Source: Sphingobacteriales bacterium
GTDB taxonomy: Bacteria > Bacteroidota > Bacteroidia > Chitinophagales > Chitinophagaceae
NCBI GenBank assembly: GCA_003963365.1
Contig: RXJG01000005.1
Span: 384,811-448,810, forward strand
DNA: 64,000 bases
Reading direction: 5' to 3'
The translations under genes were made by a program, and so were the position numbers. This document shows positions 45,594 to 55,035 of this stretch, in pieces. Position 1 is the stretch's first letter, and each line of letters begins with the position of its first letter. The notes under the pieces are model-generated. The model had not been told where the DNA came from and made no database searches. It was given only the letters and a program-made list of their open reading frames with translations.

Positions 45594-47306
45594 ATGGCAC
45601 AAAAGTTTGATATTGGATTAAATGCAAAAATTAATGAGTTTGCAAAGAAATTCGGCATAACAAGGACGGATACAAATGATGATGACGTTTTTGAAGATTT
45701 TGGTAATTATGTTATTGCATCTACATTATTAGAAGAAGAACTTGACAATATAAAATCAGTATCAACTAATAAAGCACAAGGTATTGACGGAATTGTTATT
45801 ATTGTCAATAACAGATTAGTAACAGAAGAAGCTGATTTGGGTAAATTCGGTCCGACTGAAGCAATCAAAATTAAAATTGGATTTATTCAATCTACAACAA
45901 AAAGCAGTTTTGAAGAGCAAAAATTTAGTGCTTTTACTGATGAAGTTGTGAAGTTTCTGACAGGAGTTATTGAAATTGAGCCATATTCAACAATTTACAA
46001 AAAATTGCTTGATGAATCAGGGAATTTCATTGATAGAATAGAAGAAACACCTCACACATCTTTGTTTTTTCTTTCGGCAAGAACTTCTCATAATGTAGGT
46101 AGTGAGAAAATTAATTCAGAAAAGGCAAAAATTACTTCAAGAAATGAAATTGAAAATAAATGTTTTTTAGAGAAAATTTCTTTGTTGCAAAAAGAAGAAA
46201 TAAAAGTTGAGTATGAAAAAATATCAAAATTCCATTCGATACAGATGAAATTTGAAAATAATATTCCTTTATCGTCTGCTGAAAATGTTGAATTAAGTCT
46301 TTTAGCAACCCTTAAATTTTCTGAGTTAAAAAAATTGATTCTAACATCGGATAAGAATTTAAAGGAAAAGCTATTTATTGAAAATGTTAGAAATTACATT
46401 GGCTCAACACCAATTAATTTGGATATCAAAAAAACACTAGACACAGCTTCCGAAAGAAATTATTTCCCATTCTTAAACAATGGGTTGGCTATTATTTGTG
46501 ATAAAATTGAACGCCACCCAGTAAAAGACAAAGAATTTACATTAACATTTCCTAGAATAATCAATGGTTGTCAGACAACAAACGAACTTTTTAAGAAATA
46601 TAAAGAATCCGCTGATGAGAATAGTATTGACGACGTTGAAATCGTTGCTAAAATAATTTCTACCAATGACAATAACCTTAAAAAGATGATTATTTATGCT
46701 GCAAACAATCAAAATTCGATAGACAAAGATTTGCAGTCACTAAATGAATTTCATGAAAAAATTGAAACCTATTATTTAGGAAAAGAAGAAAAAGCTTTTA
46801 ATATTTATTTTGAAAGATTAAGAGGGCAACATTCAAATGTAAATCCTCCATACTGTAGAGTCAATATTGAAACATTGGCAAGAGTATTTATTTCGGTATT
46901 CTTAAGGAAGCCTCATGAAATGAAAAGTAATGCGGTATCAGTAATTGAAAAATTCCAAAAAGAAGGGAAAATTTTTAATAGTTCTGGCCAAGAACCAATA
47001 CAGTATTACTATAGCGGTGTATTGTGGTATTGGTTTAATCATTTGCTTGTCAATGGCAACATTACAATGCTTTCAAAAACAATGGATATGCATATCTTGA
47101 TGGCATGCGACATTCTTTTGGAAAAGAATAACTATCGTTCAATAGATGAAAAATTAAATTATCTAGGTGATTACAGTAATGCTTTAAGTCTTTTCACAGA
47201 GACAGTGAACCTTCTGAATGTTAAACCATATTTATTTGAAAGAAGAGGGTTCTATTCAAATCCAAAAACTGAAAAATTAATACAAGAAATTAATGGCACT
47301 ATCTAA
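45594..47306 (+). CDS. AIPR-family (abortive infection phage resistance) protein
   Basis: A 570-residue soluble protein with the AIPR family signature: FLNNGLAIICDK near 293-304, IINGCQTTNEL near 321-331, and AANNQNSIDKDLQSL near 369-383. The N-terminal 150 residues match the usual AIPR N-domain pattern (IASTLLEEELDNIKSVSTNKAQGIDGIVI). AIPR proteins occur beside restriction-modification and abortive-infection genes; their biochemical activity is not settled. It begins 4 bases after the methyltransferase stop and overlaps the next gene by 14 bases. Very A/T-rich (12 of 60 bases are G or C at 46141-46200). Confidence 0.82.
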   Translation: MAQKFDIGLNAKINEFAKKFGITRTDTNDDDVFEDFGNYVIASTLLEEELDNIKSVSTNKAQGIDGIVIIVNNRLVTEEADLGKFGPTEAIKIKIGFIQSTTKSSFEEQKFSAFTDEVVKFLTGVIEIEPYSTIYKKLLDESGNFIDRIEETPHTSLFFLSARTSHNVGSEKINSEKAKITSRNEIENKCFLEKISLLQKEEIKVEYEKISKFHSIQMKFENNIPLSSAENVELSLLATLKFSELKKLILTSDKNLKEKLFIENVRNYIGSTPINLDIKKTLDTASERNYFPFLNNGLAIICDKIERHPVKDKEFTLTFPRIINGCQTTNELFKKYKESADENSIDDVEIVAKIISTNDNNLKKMIIYAANNQNSIDKDLQSLNEFHEKIETYYLGKEEKAFNIYFERLRGQHSNVNPPYCRVNIETLARVFISVFLRKPHEMKSNAVSVIEKFQKEGKIFNSSGQEPIQYYYSGVLWYWFNHLLVNGNITMLSKTMDMHILMACDILLEKNNYRSIDEKLNYLGDYSNALSLFTETVNLLNVKPYLFERRGFYSNPKTEKLIQEINGTI

Positions 47307-48348
47307 CAAACAAAAAGAAAAAATATCAATAGAAGTTATTAAGACTTTAGTTACTAGGTTTGAGAGTTTCCCGGAAGATGCTTCAAATAATCGAAATGCC
47401 CCATTTCATGAATCTTTTTTAAAAGCTTTTTCAGATAAATTGGATGGCAAGGTATTAGATATTCCATTTTTTATTAGTCTTAGTAGTTGGTTTCACGGCT
47501 TAAGCGGTACATTAGGAATGACATTTTTTGAAAACGTTTCACATCACTTGAGTAATGGAGAAAAAAGAGAATACACTTCAAAACGACTGGGAAACTTGCT
47601 AATAAAACAAAGTCAAAGAGATCATATTGCAAAAATAATTGCTGACTTAAGCAATACTACATCAACACCAGATCTTAAAAAGGAAAACGCTTTACTATTT
47701 GCCAAATATAATGAAGCTGATATAAATGCAATGGATTTTTCTGCTGATGTATTTATTGAAGATGCAACAAGTGTCATTGCAATAGAACTTAAATCAGTTA
47801 AGCCAAATTCGGGTGAAATGAAAGGTGAAAAGCAAAAAATACTTGAAGGTAAAGCTGCATTATATAATCATTTCCCTGGCAAGCAAATTAACTTTTACAT
47901 CGGTTTCCCTTTCGATCCAACAGTAAATCCAGCAGATGAACCTATTACGAGTCATAACAAACCACGTTTTCTTAGTTCAATTATAAATATGAATAAATAT
48001 TTTGCCGCAGATGAAACTCTAGTTGCGAACGAATTATGGGATTTACTTTCTGACCAAGAAAATACAATGGAAGAAATTTTAGCTATTATAAATACTGTTT
48101 CAACAACTTCATTTTTAGAGAAATTTCAATTTTTAAGTGATGGAGCAAACAGGACTAAACCAGCGTATATAGATCAACTAACTGAATGGTATCTTTATTC
48201 TGAAATTGAGCTAATAATCAATAACTCAACAATAATTCAGAAGATTGAAAACGATAAAGCTTTCACAAAAATTTACAATAAAAACCCATTGGATAGTAAG
48301 GGTAATTATGATTTTGAAAGGTATTATGCATTGAAAGAGCTAATATAA
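47293..48348 (+). CDS. TdeIII-like restriction endonuclease, larger paralogue
   Basis: A 351-residue protein with a PD-(D/E)xK nuclease centre: Asp152 in SADVFIED, Glu165 and Lys167 in AIELKSVKPNSGE. N-terminal text (MALSNKQKEKISIEVIKTL, then FHESFLKAFSDK and WFHGLSGTLGMTFFENV) resembles the second gene and the TdeIII/MjaII family, whose studied members recognise GGNCC. It is about 90 residues longer than its neighbour, mostly after the active site. Starts inside the end of the AIPR gene. It should cut DNA, perhaps as one subunit with the next product. Confidence 0.72.
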   Translation: MALSNKQKEKISIEVIKTLVTRFESFPEDASNNRNAPFHESFLKAFSDKLDGKVLDIPFFISLSSWFHGLSGTLGMTFFENVSHHLSNGEKREYTSKRLGNLLIKQSQRDHIAKIIADLSNTTSTPDLKKENALLFAKYNEADINAMDFSADVFIEDATSVIAIELKSVKPNSGEMKGEKQKILEGKAALYNHFPGKQINFYIGFPFDPTVNPADEPITSHNKPRFLSSIINMNKYFAADETLVANELWDLLSDQENTMEEILAIINTVSTTSFLEKFQFLSDGANRTKPAYIDQLTEWYLYSEIELIINNSTIIQKIENDKAFTKIYNKNPLDSKGNYDFERYYALKELI

Positions 48349-48358
48349 GTCTATCGTA

Positions 48359-49135
48359 ATGGCATTGAGCACACAACAAATACAGCAAGTTGAAACTGTT
48401 TTACGAAACAGTTTAAGGCATAAATTTCAAAATTATAATCCTGAGCCAGCAATAATGCCATTTCATACAAGGCTGCTTGGTAAGGACAGAATGGCTTTGT
48501 TTTCATTTATTCATTCATTAAATACAAACTTTGGAACAACCATTTTCGAACCAGTTGCAAAAGCATTAGCGTTATCAACTTTTGCAAGTGCTGAATCTCA
48601 AAAAACAGCTGGCAATCAAATTTCATCTGAAGCTCACCGAGTAATTCAAAACATTATGGATGGACTTGCAGTTGCGACTTCTTCGCCAAATAAACCTGAA
48701 GAAATAAATGCGATCAGAGCGGTTTGTCAGACTGGTGAAATGAAAACCGTAAAGCCAACAAAGGTTGATGTAAAAATTGTTGGGTATGACGGAACAATTT
48801 ACTTGTTCGACATCAAAACTGCAAAGCCGAATGCTGGAGGGTTTAAAGAATTTAAAAGGACACTTTTAGAGTGGGTTGCAACTACACTTGCAGCAAATCC
48901 ACATGCAAATGTTCAGACGATTATTGCAATTCCATACAATCCTTACGAACCACAACCATACAACCGCTGGACAATGAGAGGTATGCTTGACTTAGATAAT
49001 GAGTTAAAAGTTGCAGCTGAGTTTTGGGACTTCCTGGGTGGCCAAGGCGCATATACTGACCTACTTGACATTTTTGAAAGAATAGGATTAGAATTAAGGC
49101 GAGAAATTGATGATTATTTTAATAGATTCCATTAA
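48359..49135 (+). CDS. TdeIII-family type II restriction endonuclease
   Basis: A 258-residue protein with the family start MALSTQQIQQVETVLRNSL, PFHTRLLGKDRMALFSFIHS near 33-52, FGTTIFEPVAKAL, and the nuclease centre Asp137 (VDVKIVG), Asp151 and Lys153 (LFDIKTAKPNAGG). IIAIPYNPYEPQPYNRW follows. TdeIII-type enzymes, as I recall, recognise and cut GGNCC. It starts 10 bases after the larger paralogue and is followed by the operon terminator. Both paralogues keep the active-site residues, so both may be active. Confidence 0.82.
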   Translation: MALSTQQIQQVETVLRNSLRHKFQNYNPEPAIMPFHTRLLGKDRMALFSFIHSLNTNFGTTIFEPVAKALALSTFASAESQKTAGNQISSEAHRVIQNIMDGLAVATSSPNKPEEINAIRAVCQTGEMKTVKPTKVDVKIVGYDGTIYLFDIKTAKPNAGGFKEFKRTLLEWVATTLAANPHANVQTIIAIPYNPYEPQPYNRWTMRGMLDLDNELKVAAEFWDFLGGQGAYTDLLDIFERIGLELRREIDDYFNRFH

Positions 49136-49148
49136 TAAAAAAAGTAGA

Positions 49149-49177
49149 GCCCAGGTAGAAACCTAGGCCCGTTTTTA
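49149..49177 (+). terminator. Terminator of the restriction-modification operon
   Basis: GCCCAGGT (49149-49156) pairs with ACCTAGGC (49161-49168) with one mismatch and an AGAA loop, followed by CCGTTTTT. It closes the four-gene operon. The next 245 bases to the lipoprotein start show no gene. Confidence 0.7.
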
Positions 49178-49422
49178 ATCCGTACCCTATGAAAACTGGT
49201 GTAAAATAAAGCTTTTTACTTTGTTAGTCAATTTAATTACTTTTTTCAGTAATGTATCCCATTGTGTGGGTGCTTTGCCGGGACGTTGTGTATACGAATA
49301 TGCAACTTTCCTTGCAGTGAAAGTTAGTGAGGAACGAAAAAACCAGTTAAGTTCGCAAAGGTGCTATCAAGTAGAATGAAAGTTTGAAAAAGTTAATTTT
49401 TATAAAACCTAAAATTCATTGT

Positions 49423-49959
49423 ATGAAGAAAATTATGATTGCCTTTTTTTTGTTTATTCTTGGTTGCAATAACGATGAAATTAAAAAAGCAGAACAAAAG
49501 CAAAAGGATAGTGTAAAACAAGTGTTACTACAGCAACAAAAGGAAATTGAAAAATTAAAACAAGAGAAAATTACTAAAGACCAAGAAGAAAAAGTCCAAA
49601 AAGAGCAAGCAGAAATTGAAGGCAGAAAAAAGGAAATATTAAATAACATTAATAACTATTTATTTGTTAAACCAGAATATCCCGATCCAGGTTTTGGTGG
49701 TATTACAAATTGTAAAATTCATGTGCAAAACCGAACGCCGGATGTAAATTTTCAAAAAGCAATTATTCAAGTGCAGATTATTCTTGACAATGGCAACATA
49801 TATAGCAATGAGTTTTACCCAGTCGAAAATCTCGAACCAGGTGATTTAAGGACTATTGATATACCTAATACAACCCGGGGCACATCTGTAAAAGCTATGG
49901 TCATAAAAATAAAAAGTAGTGAATTAACTAATGATCAATTGGTAGATGTAAATAAATAG
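49423..49959 (+). CDS. Coiled-coil lipoprotein, unidentified
   Basis: A 178-residue protein from the ATG at 49423, with lipobox FILGC (Cys15), then a charged, Lys/Gln/Glu-rich coiled coil (about residues 20-75), and a C-terminal strand-rich domain (NCKIHVQNRTPDVNF, PVENLEPGDLRTIDIP) resembling a FxLYD-like beta-sandwich. The upstream TTG frame would add 13 residues and hide the signal, so I reject it. I do not recognise the family. Confidence 0.65.
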   Translation: MKKIMIAFFLFILGCNNDEIKKAEQKQKDSVKQVLLQQQKEIEKLKQEKITKDQEEKVQKEQAEIEGRKKEILNNINNYLFVKPEYPDPGFGGITNCKIHVQNRTPDVNFQKAIIQVQIILDNGNIYSNEFYPVENLEPGDLRTIDIPNTTRGTSVKAMVIKIKSSELTNDQLVDVNK

Positions 49960-50058
49960 TGATGGACTTTTAGTCTCCCTTGTTGTAATGTCTCCTCCCG
50001 GGCAATGAGTGAAGGCTTAGGAGAGGTGTTACTTTGAATAAAAAATGAAACGCAAAAA

Positions 50059-50235
50059 ATGAGTAATCAATTATTGGCAAAGGCCAACCATATTGCTACC
50101 GAAGTACATAAAAGTGCTACGGATAAATATGGTGCACCCTATATAAGACACATCACCCGGGTAATGAATATGGGCACTACCGAAGATGAAAAGATATGCG
50201 GCATACTACACGATATAGCAGAAAACACCCTATGA
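50059..50235 (+). pseudogene. Truncated HD-domain (RelA/SpoT-hydrolase-like) gene
   Basis: A 58-residue frame matches the N-terminal part of a (p)ppGpp hydrolase/guanosine polyphosphate-type HD protein: AKANHIATEVHKSATDKYGAP, YIRHITRVMNM and KICGILHDIAENT, containing the first His and the His-Asp pair. It stops right after the HD motif, where a complete protein goes on for about 80-120 residues with the last metal ligand. The following 121 bases show no continuation. I take it as a remnant, probably inactive. The region 49960-50356 otherwise holds nothing I can name. Confidence 0.65.
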
Positions 50236-50356
50236 AATTTCAAAAACCAACCTAACCACTTAATTAATCAGTCCACTTTTGGTTAACGTACCACTAACAA
50301 ATAATGATTATATTTAACTAATCCCTTTTCGAATTGCAAACTTAAATCTGCAGCCG

Positions 50357-51109
50357 ATGGATTATAAAGTCGTTATTGTAGACGATGAATTTCAGAGCCG
50401 GAAATTGATTGGTTCCCTGCTTTCCGCCAATTTTGCCGGGCTGCAGATCGTTGGGGAAGCGGAAAACCTGCAAAATGCCATAAAACTGATCTCAGATCTG
50501 CGACCCAGCCTGATCTTCCTGGACGTTCAGCTGGGAGCGGAAAACGGGTTTGACCTCCTTGACCATGAATTCGGGTTCCACCCTGATGTGATCTTTATTA
50601 CGGCACACCAGGAATTTGCCGTAAAAGCTTTTCGGTATAATGCAATGGATTACCTGATGAAACCTCTCGACAGGGATGAATTCCGGGCAGCTGTAAAAAA
50701 GGCCATCGATAAAACTGGCGCCAGCCAGGCAAATGCCGGTGAAAGACTGGAGACGCTCAAAGAAAATCTAAAACTTCCTGATAAAATCCCGGACCGGATC
50801 GTAATCCCTACTTCCGAAGGTTATCTTATTGTCCCATTCCAGGAAATTCTTTATTGTCAGTCCAACGGTAATTACACTGAATTCCAGCTCCAGAACAAAA
50901 AAAAGATCATTTCCAGCCATACCATGGGCTATTATGAGGAAATCCTGTCCGAGCATAATTTTTTCCGTGTCCACCGTTCCTATATCGTGAACCTGGCTTT
51001 TGTAAAAATGTATAAAAAGCGGGATGGCGGTACGCTTGTGGTGAGTGATGGGATGGAGATAGAAGTATCCCGGAGCTATAAAGAAGTTTTCCTGAAATTA
51101 TTCAAATAA
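50357..51109 (+). CDS. LytTR-family response regulator
   Basis: A 250-residue regulator: receiver domain (1-120) with the phosphoacceptor Asp56 in LIFLDVQLG, acidic pair DD at 9-10 and MKPLDRDEF lysine, and a C-terminal LytTR DNA-binding domain (about 150-250, ILYCQSNGNYTEFQL, FRVHRSYIVNL). It overlaps the histidine kinase start by one base (TAATG), so the two are a coupled pair. G+C is visibly higher than in the genes before it (28 of 60 bases at 50461-50520). Target genes are not obvious in the window. Confidence 0.92.
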   Translation: MDYKVVIVDDEFQSRKLIGSLLSANFAGLQIVGEAENLQNAIKLISDLRPSLIFLDVQLGAENGFDLLDHEFGFHPDVIFITAHQEFAVKAFRYNAMDYLMKPLDRDEFRAAVKKAIDKTGASQANAGERLETLKENLKLPDKIPDRIVIPTSEGYLIVPFQEILYCQSNGNYTEFQLQNKKKIISSHTMGYYEEILSEHNFFRVHRSYIVNLAFVKMYKKRDGGTLVVSDGMEIEVSRSYKEVFLKLFK

Positions 51110-54100
51110 TGAGCCCATGGTACTCATTCATATGGTCCAGATGGCTGCAACCTGTCCTGCTGATAGGTTTATTGCTTTCAGGATGCGGGGTCCTGGAAGC
51201 CCAGGAATTCAATTTTAAAAATTATACCACCAAAGATGGCCTTCTATCCCCTTATATCCTGAGAACTTACCAAGACAAGCTGGGGTATCTTTGGGTGTCT
51301 ACGGCCAACGGTCTTTCCCGCTTTGACGGTAAAACCTTTACTAATTACGGATTACCAGAGGGGTTGCCGAACCCGTTTGCGGATGCCATTTACATGGATA
51401 GCCGGCGGCGGCTCTGGGTGGGCACCCGCAGGGGAATCGTGGAAATGAAGGGCGACCGGTTTATCTCCTACCCCCAATCTGATTCCCTCCTGCCTAAATT
51501 TATTTTCAATTTCGTTGAAATAGTCCCGGGGAAAATATGGGCTTTGACCGATGTGGGCGTGTACCAGTTTGAAGACAAGCGTTGGAATAAGGTTAGGCTA
51601 TACCCGGGTTATGAAAACCATTCCTGCCGCGGCATCACACAAACAGCCCGGGGCCTGTACATCAATTATGGCAGATTGCTGGTATTTAAGGCAAATGACG
51701 GGAAATTCCAGGTTATAGGTCCCTATCACGACAACGCCCATTTTTATAATTTAATCCAGGAATCAAAAGGGAAAGTTTTGATTTCTACTGTTCGTGGACT
51801 ATTGGGAATCCGGAACAACCAACTGGTACCGGAACTGGATTCCACAGCAGGGTTGAAAGATATTTATGTGTTCTTTTATGATTCAAAAGGCCGGATCTGG
51901 ACCTCCGATGAATTACATGGGTTACGGATAGTTTACCCCGGAAGCAGGCAATTTGAATTGCCTTTGAGAGGGCGGCAGCCGGAACTGGTTTCATGTGTCA
52001 TGGAGGATGATGTTGGTAATATATGGATATCAGGCAATCATGGTTTGATTAAATTATCAGAGAATCTCTACAAAACATATAAGACTTCCCAACTGGGGCT
52101 GGAGAGTGCCAACAAAATGGTCCGGAACATTTTTCAGTGTAGTGCCGGGCCTCTTTTTATAAATGACGGCACTACTACCCTGAAATCCTTTGTAAACGAA
52201 AAATTTGTAAAATACCCCCTTCAGTATAAAAGCAGGGATTCCCTGCCCAATCATGAACTGATCATTGATAATTATGCACTGGATGATAAGGGTCGGGCCT
52301 GGTTCAGTATTCGGGGCTTTTCACTAGCTATGATGAAAGGCCGGGGACTCTATGAAATGGCGCCCGGGCTTTCAAAGTTACTGGACGAAGAGTTTGACTT
52401 ATGCTTTGACCCTTTTCGGAAAAAGATACTGGTGGTTGGAAAAAACAGCCCCTTCCCTGTATATTTCAACGATACTGGCTTTGTGCCTCTACCCGTTACC
52501 TGCATGCAGCAGCCCCACGGGCATACAATGCATGTGCATGGATGCCCCAACGGGATGATATTGATGGCAACGGATAGAGGAGAAGTCTATTCGGTTGACG
52601 GGAACAATCGCTGCAAACTGCAGCTGAATGAATTCGGCTCAAAGGGGATCATCCGGAATTTTTATGACGATCGTTCCGGCGATGTATGGATACTCTATGG
52701 AGGCAGGTCATTGCGAAGGTATTCATGGAAGGGAGACTCCCTTGTTTACCGGGAAGAACTGACAAAAAACAAAGTCTTGAACAGTAACAATGTTGAAGAG
52801 TTATGCTTTGACAAAATGGGCCTGCTATGGGTAGTAACTTCTTCTTCGATATTTGTGATCCGTGAAGTATATCCCCAGGGCCAGCACCGGTATTATAAAA
52901 TAATTGCCTATTTCAGTAAAAATGATTTACTGGATGGTGACTCCTTCAGTGATAAAATTACCCTTGACAGCAAGGGAGATATCTGGATAGCCTTTGAAAA
53001 ACAGCTCATCCGTTTTTTCCCGCAAAAAATACTTAATAATAAGGTTTTACCCCCGGTAACCAAAATAGAGCATGTTAAACTTAACCTGCAGGCCACTGAT
53101 TGGAGGAGTTATGCCGATTCTCTTGACGGGATTTTCCAAGTCCCCGTAGGCCTAAAATTACCTCATGATAAGAATACTCTGGGAATCTATTTCAAGGCTG
53201 TACAGGTTTCAGGCACTGAAGGGGTGCAATACAGTTACCAGCTGGAAGGTTTTAAAAATTCATGGAGCACTCCAGGACCGGATGATTTTATTTCCTTTGT
53301 CAACCTGCCCCATGGCAATTACAATTTCCGGGTAAAATCGAAACTGCCGGGGTCCGACTGGGGGAAAGAGGCTGTTTTTACCTTCCGGATTTCCCTGGCT
53401 TTCTGGGAGACCTGGTGGTTCCGGACGTTGGTAGTACTTACAGGGTCCTTTTTGATCATCCTCGCATTCCGTTATCGGATAACCCAAATTAGTACCGCAG
53501 TGGAATTGAAAAATAAACTTCACGAACTGGAGCTCAAGGCACTCAAATCTCAGATGAACCCCCATTTTATCTTTAACGCACTTAATTCCATCCAGGCATT
53601 AATACTGGACAAACGAAGCAGAGAAGCGGGAGATTATATCAGTAAATTTGCCAGGCTGCTAAGACAAGTCCTGGAAAATTCAGACACTAATATCATCCCT
53701 CTTGAAAAAGAATTGTATTCAATCCAGCTATATATCATAATCGAAAAGCTTCGCCTGAATTTTGACGTTCAATTTGACCTCGATATAGACCCGGCCATTA
53801 TCCCTGAAAGGGAGATGTTACCTTCACTGATCCTCCAGCCCTTTGTGGAAAACTCCCTCTGGCATGGACTTAGCAAAAAACAGGGGGAAAAAAAACTATC
53901 CATAAAAATCAGGGTTGAACAGGATTGGTTCCTGATAGAAATCTCGGACAACGGGATTGGCAGGACCCGGGCCTCAGAAAATTATGGGCTTTTCCCGGAA
54001 GGCCATCTTTCCAAGGCCCTATCAATTTGCCGTCAGCGTTTACTCAGCTTTAACCAGCCGAATAAGACGGATCCCATTCGCTACACAGACCATTTTGATG

Positions 54101-54165
54101 ACCGGGGCGAACCCTCCGGGACAACAGTCGTCTTAAAAATCATACGATTCCCATTAGTTAATTAG
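51109..54165 (+). CDS. Two-component propeller-sensor histidine kinase (HisKA_3-like/LytS type)
   Basis: A 1018-residue membrane sensor: signal/lipobox-like N-terminus (1-29), periplasmic regulator-propeller repeats (YLWVSTANGLSRFDG and later repeats), a Y_Y_Y domain (about 680-745), one transmembrane helix (about 770-790), then a His_kinase domain with NPHFIFN (His819) and an ATPase domain motif PFVENSLWHGL. This is the LytS-class kinase common in Bacteroidota, where the propeller senses glycans or fragments. It phosphorylates the LytTR partner; the signal is unknown. Confidence 0.92.
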   Translation: MSPWYSFIWSRWLQPVLLIGLLLSGCGVLEAQEFNFKNYTTKDGLLSPYILRTYQDKLGYLWVSTANGLSRFDGKTFTNYGLPEGLPNPFADAIYMDSRRRLWVGTRRGIVEMKGDRFISYPQSDSLLPKFIFNFVEIVPGKIWALTDVGVYQFEDKRWNKVRLYPGYENHSCRGITQTARGLYINYGRLLVFKANDGKFQVIGPYHDNAHFYNLIQESKGKVLISTVRGLLGIRNNQLVPELDSTAGLKDIYVFFYDSKGRIWTSDELHGLRIVYPGSRQFELPLRGRQPELVSCVMEDDVGNIWISGNHGLIKLSENLYKTYKTSQLGLESANKMVRNIFQCSAGPLFINDGTTTLKSFVNEKFVKYPLQYKSRDSLPNHELIIDNYALDDKGRAWFSIRGFSLAMMKGRGLYEMAPGLSKLLDEEFDLCFDPFRKKILVVGKNSPFPVYFNDTGFVPLPVTCMQQPHGHTMHVHGCPNGMILMATDRGEVYSVDGNNRCKLQLNEFGSKGIIRNFYDDRSGDVWILYGGRSLRRYSWKGDSLVYREELTKNKVLNSNNVEELCFDKMGLLWVVTSSSIFVIREVYPQGQHRYYKIIAYFSKNDLLDGDSFSDKITLDSKGDIWIAFEKQLIRFFPQKILNNKVLPPVTKIEHVKLNLQATDWRSYADSLDGIFQVPVGLKLPHDKNTLGIYFKAVQVSGTEGVQYSYQLEGFKNSWSTPGPDDFISFVNLPHGNYNFRVKSKLPGSDWGKEAVFTFRISLAFWETWWFRTLVVLTGSFLIILAFRYRITQISTAVELKNKLHELELKALKSQMNPHFIFNALNSIQALILDKRSREAGDYISKFARLLRQVLENSDTNIIPLEKELYSIQLYIIIEKLRLNFDVQFDLDIDPAIIPEREMLPSLILQPFVENSLWHGLSKKQGEKKLSIKIRVEQDWFLIEISDNGIGRTRASENYGLFPEGHLSKALSICRQRLLSFNQPNKTDPIRYTDHFDDRGEPSGTTVVLKIIRFPLVN

Positions 54166-54265
54166 CGACCCTCCCGGTTGGATAAATCAAAAGCTCCTTT
54201 CACCGCCTGGTTACTGCTTTTTAGTAAACGTAATCCTGGGGAAATATGAACTGCCTTAGGTTTAT

Positions 54266-54781
54266 ATGCCAAAACAACAGGTATTGCCATTTATCGCAGG
54301 GATATTATTGTTATGCGCAACAGGAAACCTTATGCAAAATCAAACATTGGATTGGTACGGAGTTAAATTGTTGTATGTAAACAAGGTTGTTGGCGAGCCT
54401 GACCCCAAACTTGTGGACTGCAACTACATTGAGGGCTATATTGCTTACGAAGAGAGTATACTTGTTGTCCAGGCCAACTCATTTGATACAGCCTACCAGA
54501 AAGCACAGGCGGTCGCAAAAGAGAACGAGGAAGATTATCAAAATATTTATGGCCAGACCGTTCAAGTCAAGTATTATGACGCTGTTGATTGTTACTTAAT
54601 AGGCGAAACCCAGGAACTGTCATTACAAGACGGAGTGGAAGTGTACTCCCGGCTTATAGACAGCAATGCAGCAGAAGAGCCGAAAGCGTTGCTTGAGCGA
54701 CTATATCCTATCTCAGATAAACCCAAATTCCTGTTATTGAACCGAGAATTTAGCCGCTCGATTTCAAAAAAAAGCGCATAA
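54266..54781 (+). CDS. DUF4288-like protein with hydrophobic N-terminus
   Basis: A 171-residue protein. Residues about 7-21 are hydrophobic, a weak signal peptide or membrane anchor. The middle fits DUF4288: WYGVKLLYVN, IAYEESILVVQANSFDTAYQKA, then DYQNIYGQTVQVKYYDAVDCYLIGE. DUF4288 proteins have no assigned role. The start may instead be the internal ATG that gives MQNQTLDWYG, which is the more usual DUF4288 start. G+C-rich like its left neighbours. The 54782-55035 gap shows no gene. Confidence 0.6.
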   Translation: MPKQQVLPFIAGILLLCATGNLMQNQTLDWYGVKLLYVNKVVGEPDPKLVDCNYIEGYIAYEESILVVQANSFDTAYQKAQAVAKENEEDYQNIYGQTVQVKYYDAVDCYLIGETQELSLQDGVEVYSRLIDSNAAEEPKALLERLYPISDKPKFLLLNREFSRSISKKSA

Positions 54782-55024
54782 CATGGTATTCATACAATGG
54801 TAGCTGAGGGCATGTTACCAGCTTCAGATTTCAAATTGGCTGCATATTTTTAACCAGAACTGACGTAACAGGAATGCCACCACTGCATAAATACCCGTTT
54901 CGGTTTGTGCAATTACCATTATAGCACTGTTTTGGAAAGAAATTGCCCGTTTTTTTCAAAAAAGAAGCCCGTAAGTACACATTTATTTTAGAAACCAAAT
55001 AAACTATCAGTCATCTTTAAAATT

Positions 55025-55031
55025 AGGAGGT
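55025..55031 (+). promoter_or_regulatory. Strong Shine-Dalgarno site
   Basis: AGGAGGT lies 4 bases before the ATG at 55036. Such a perfect site is rare in this window, where most genes have A-rich leaders without it. Confidence 0.75.
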
Positions 55032-55035
55032 AATT

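Noticed and set aside
43600-50356. Integration of the defence island into tRNA-Phe
   Set aside because: No integrase gene and no repeat of the tRNA 3' end could be found to the right.
54782-55035. Possible short peptide starting MVAEGMLPAS near 54796
   Set aside because: Only 18 residues long with no leader signal; treated as non-coding.
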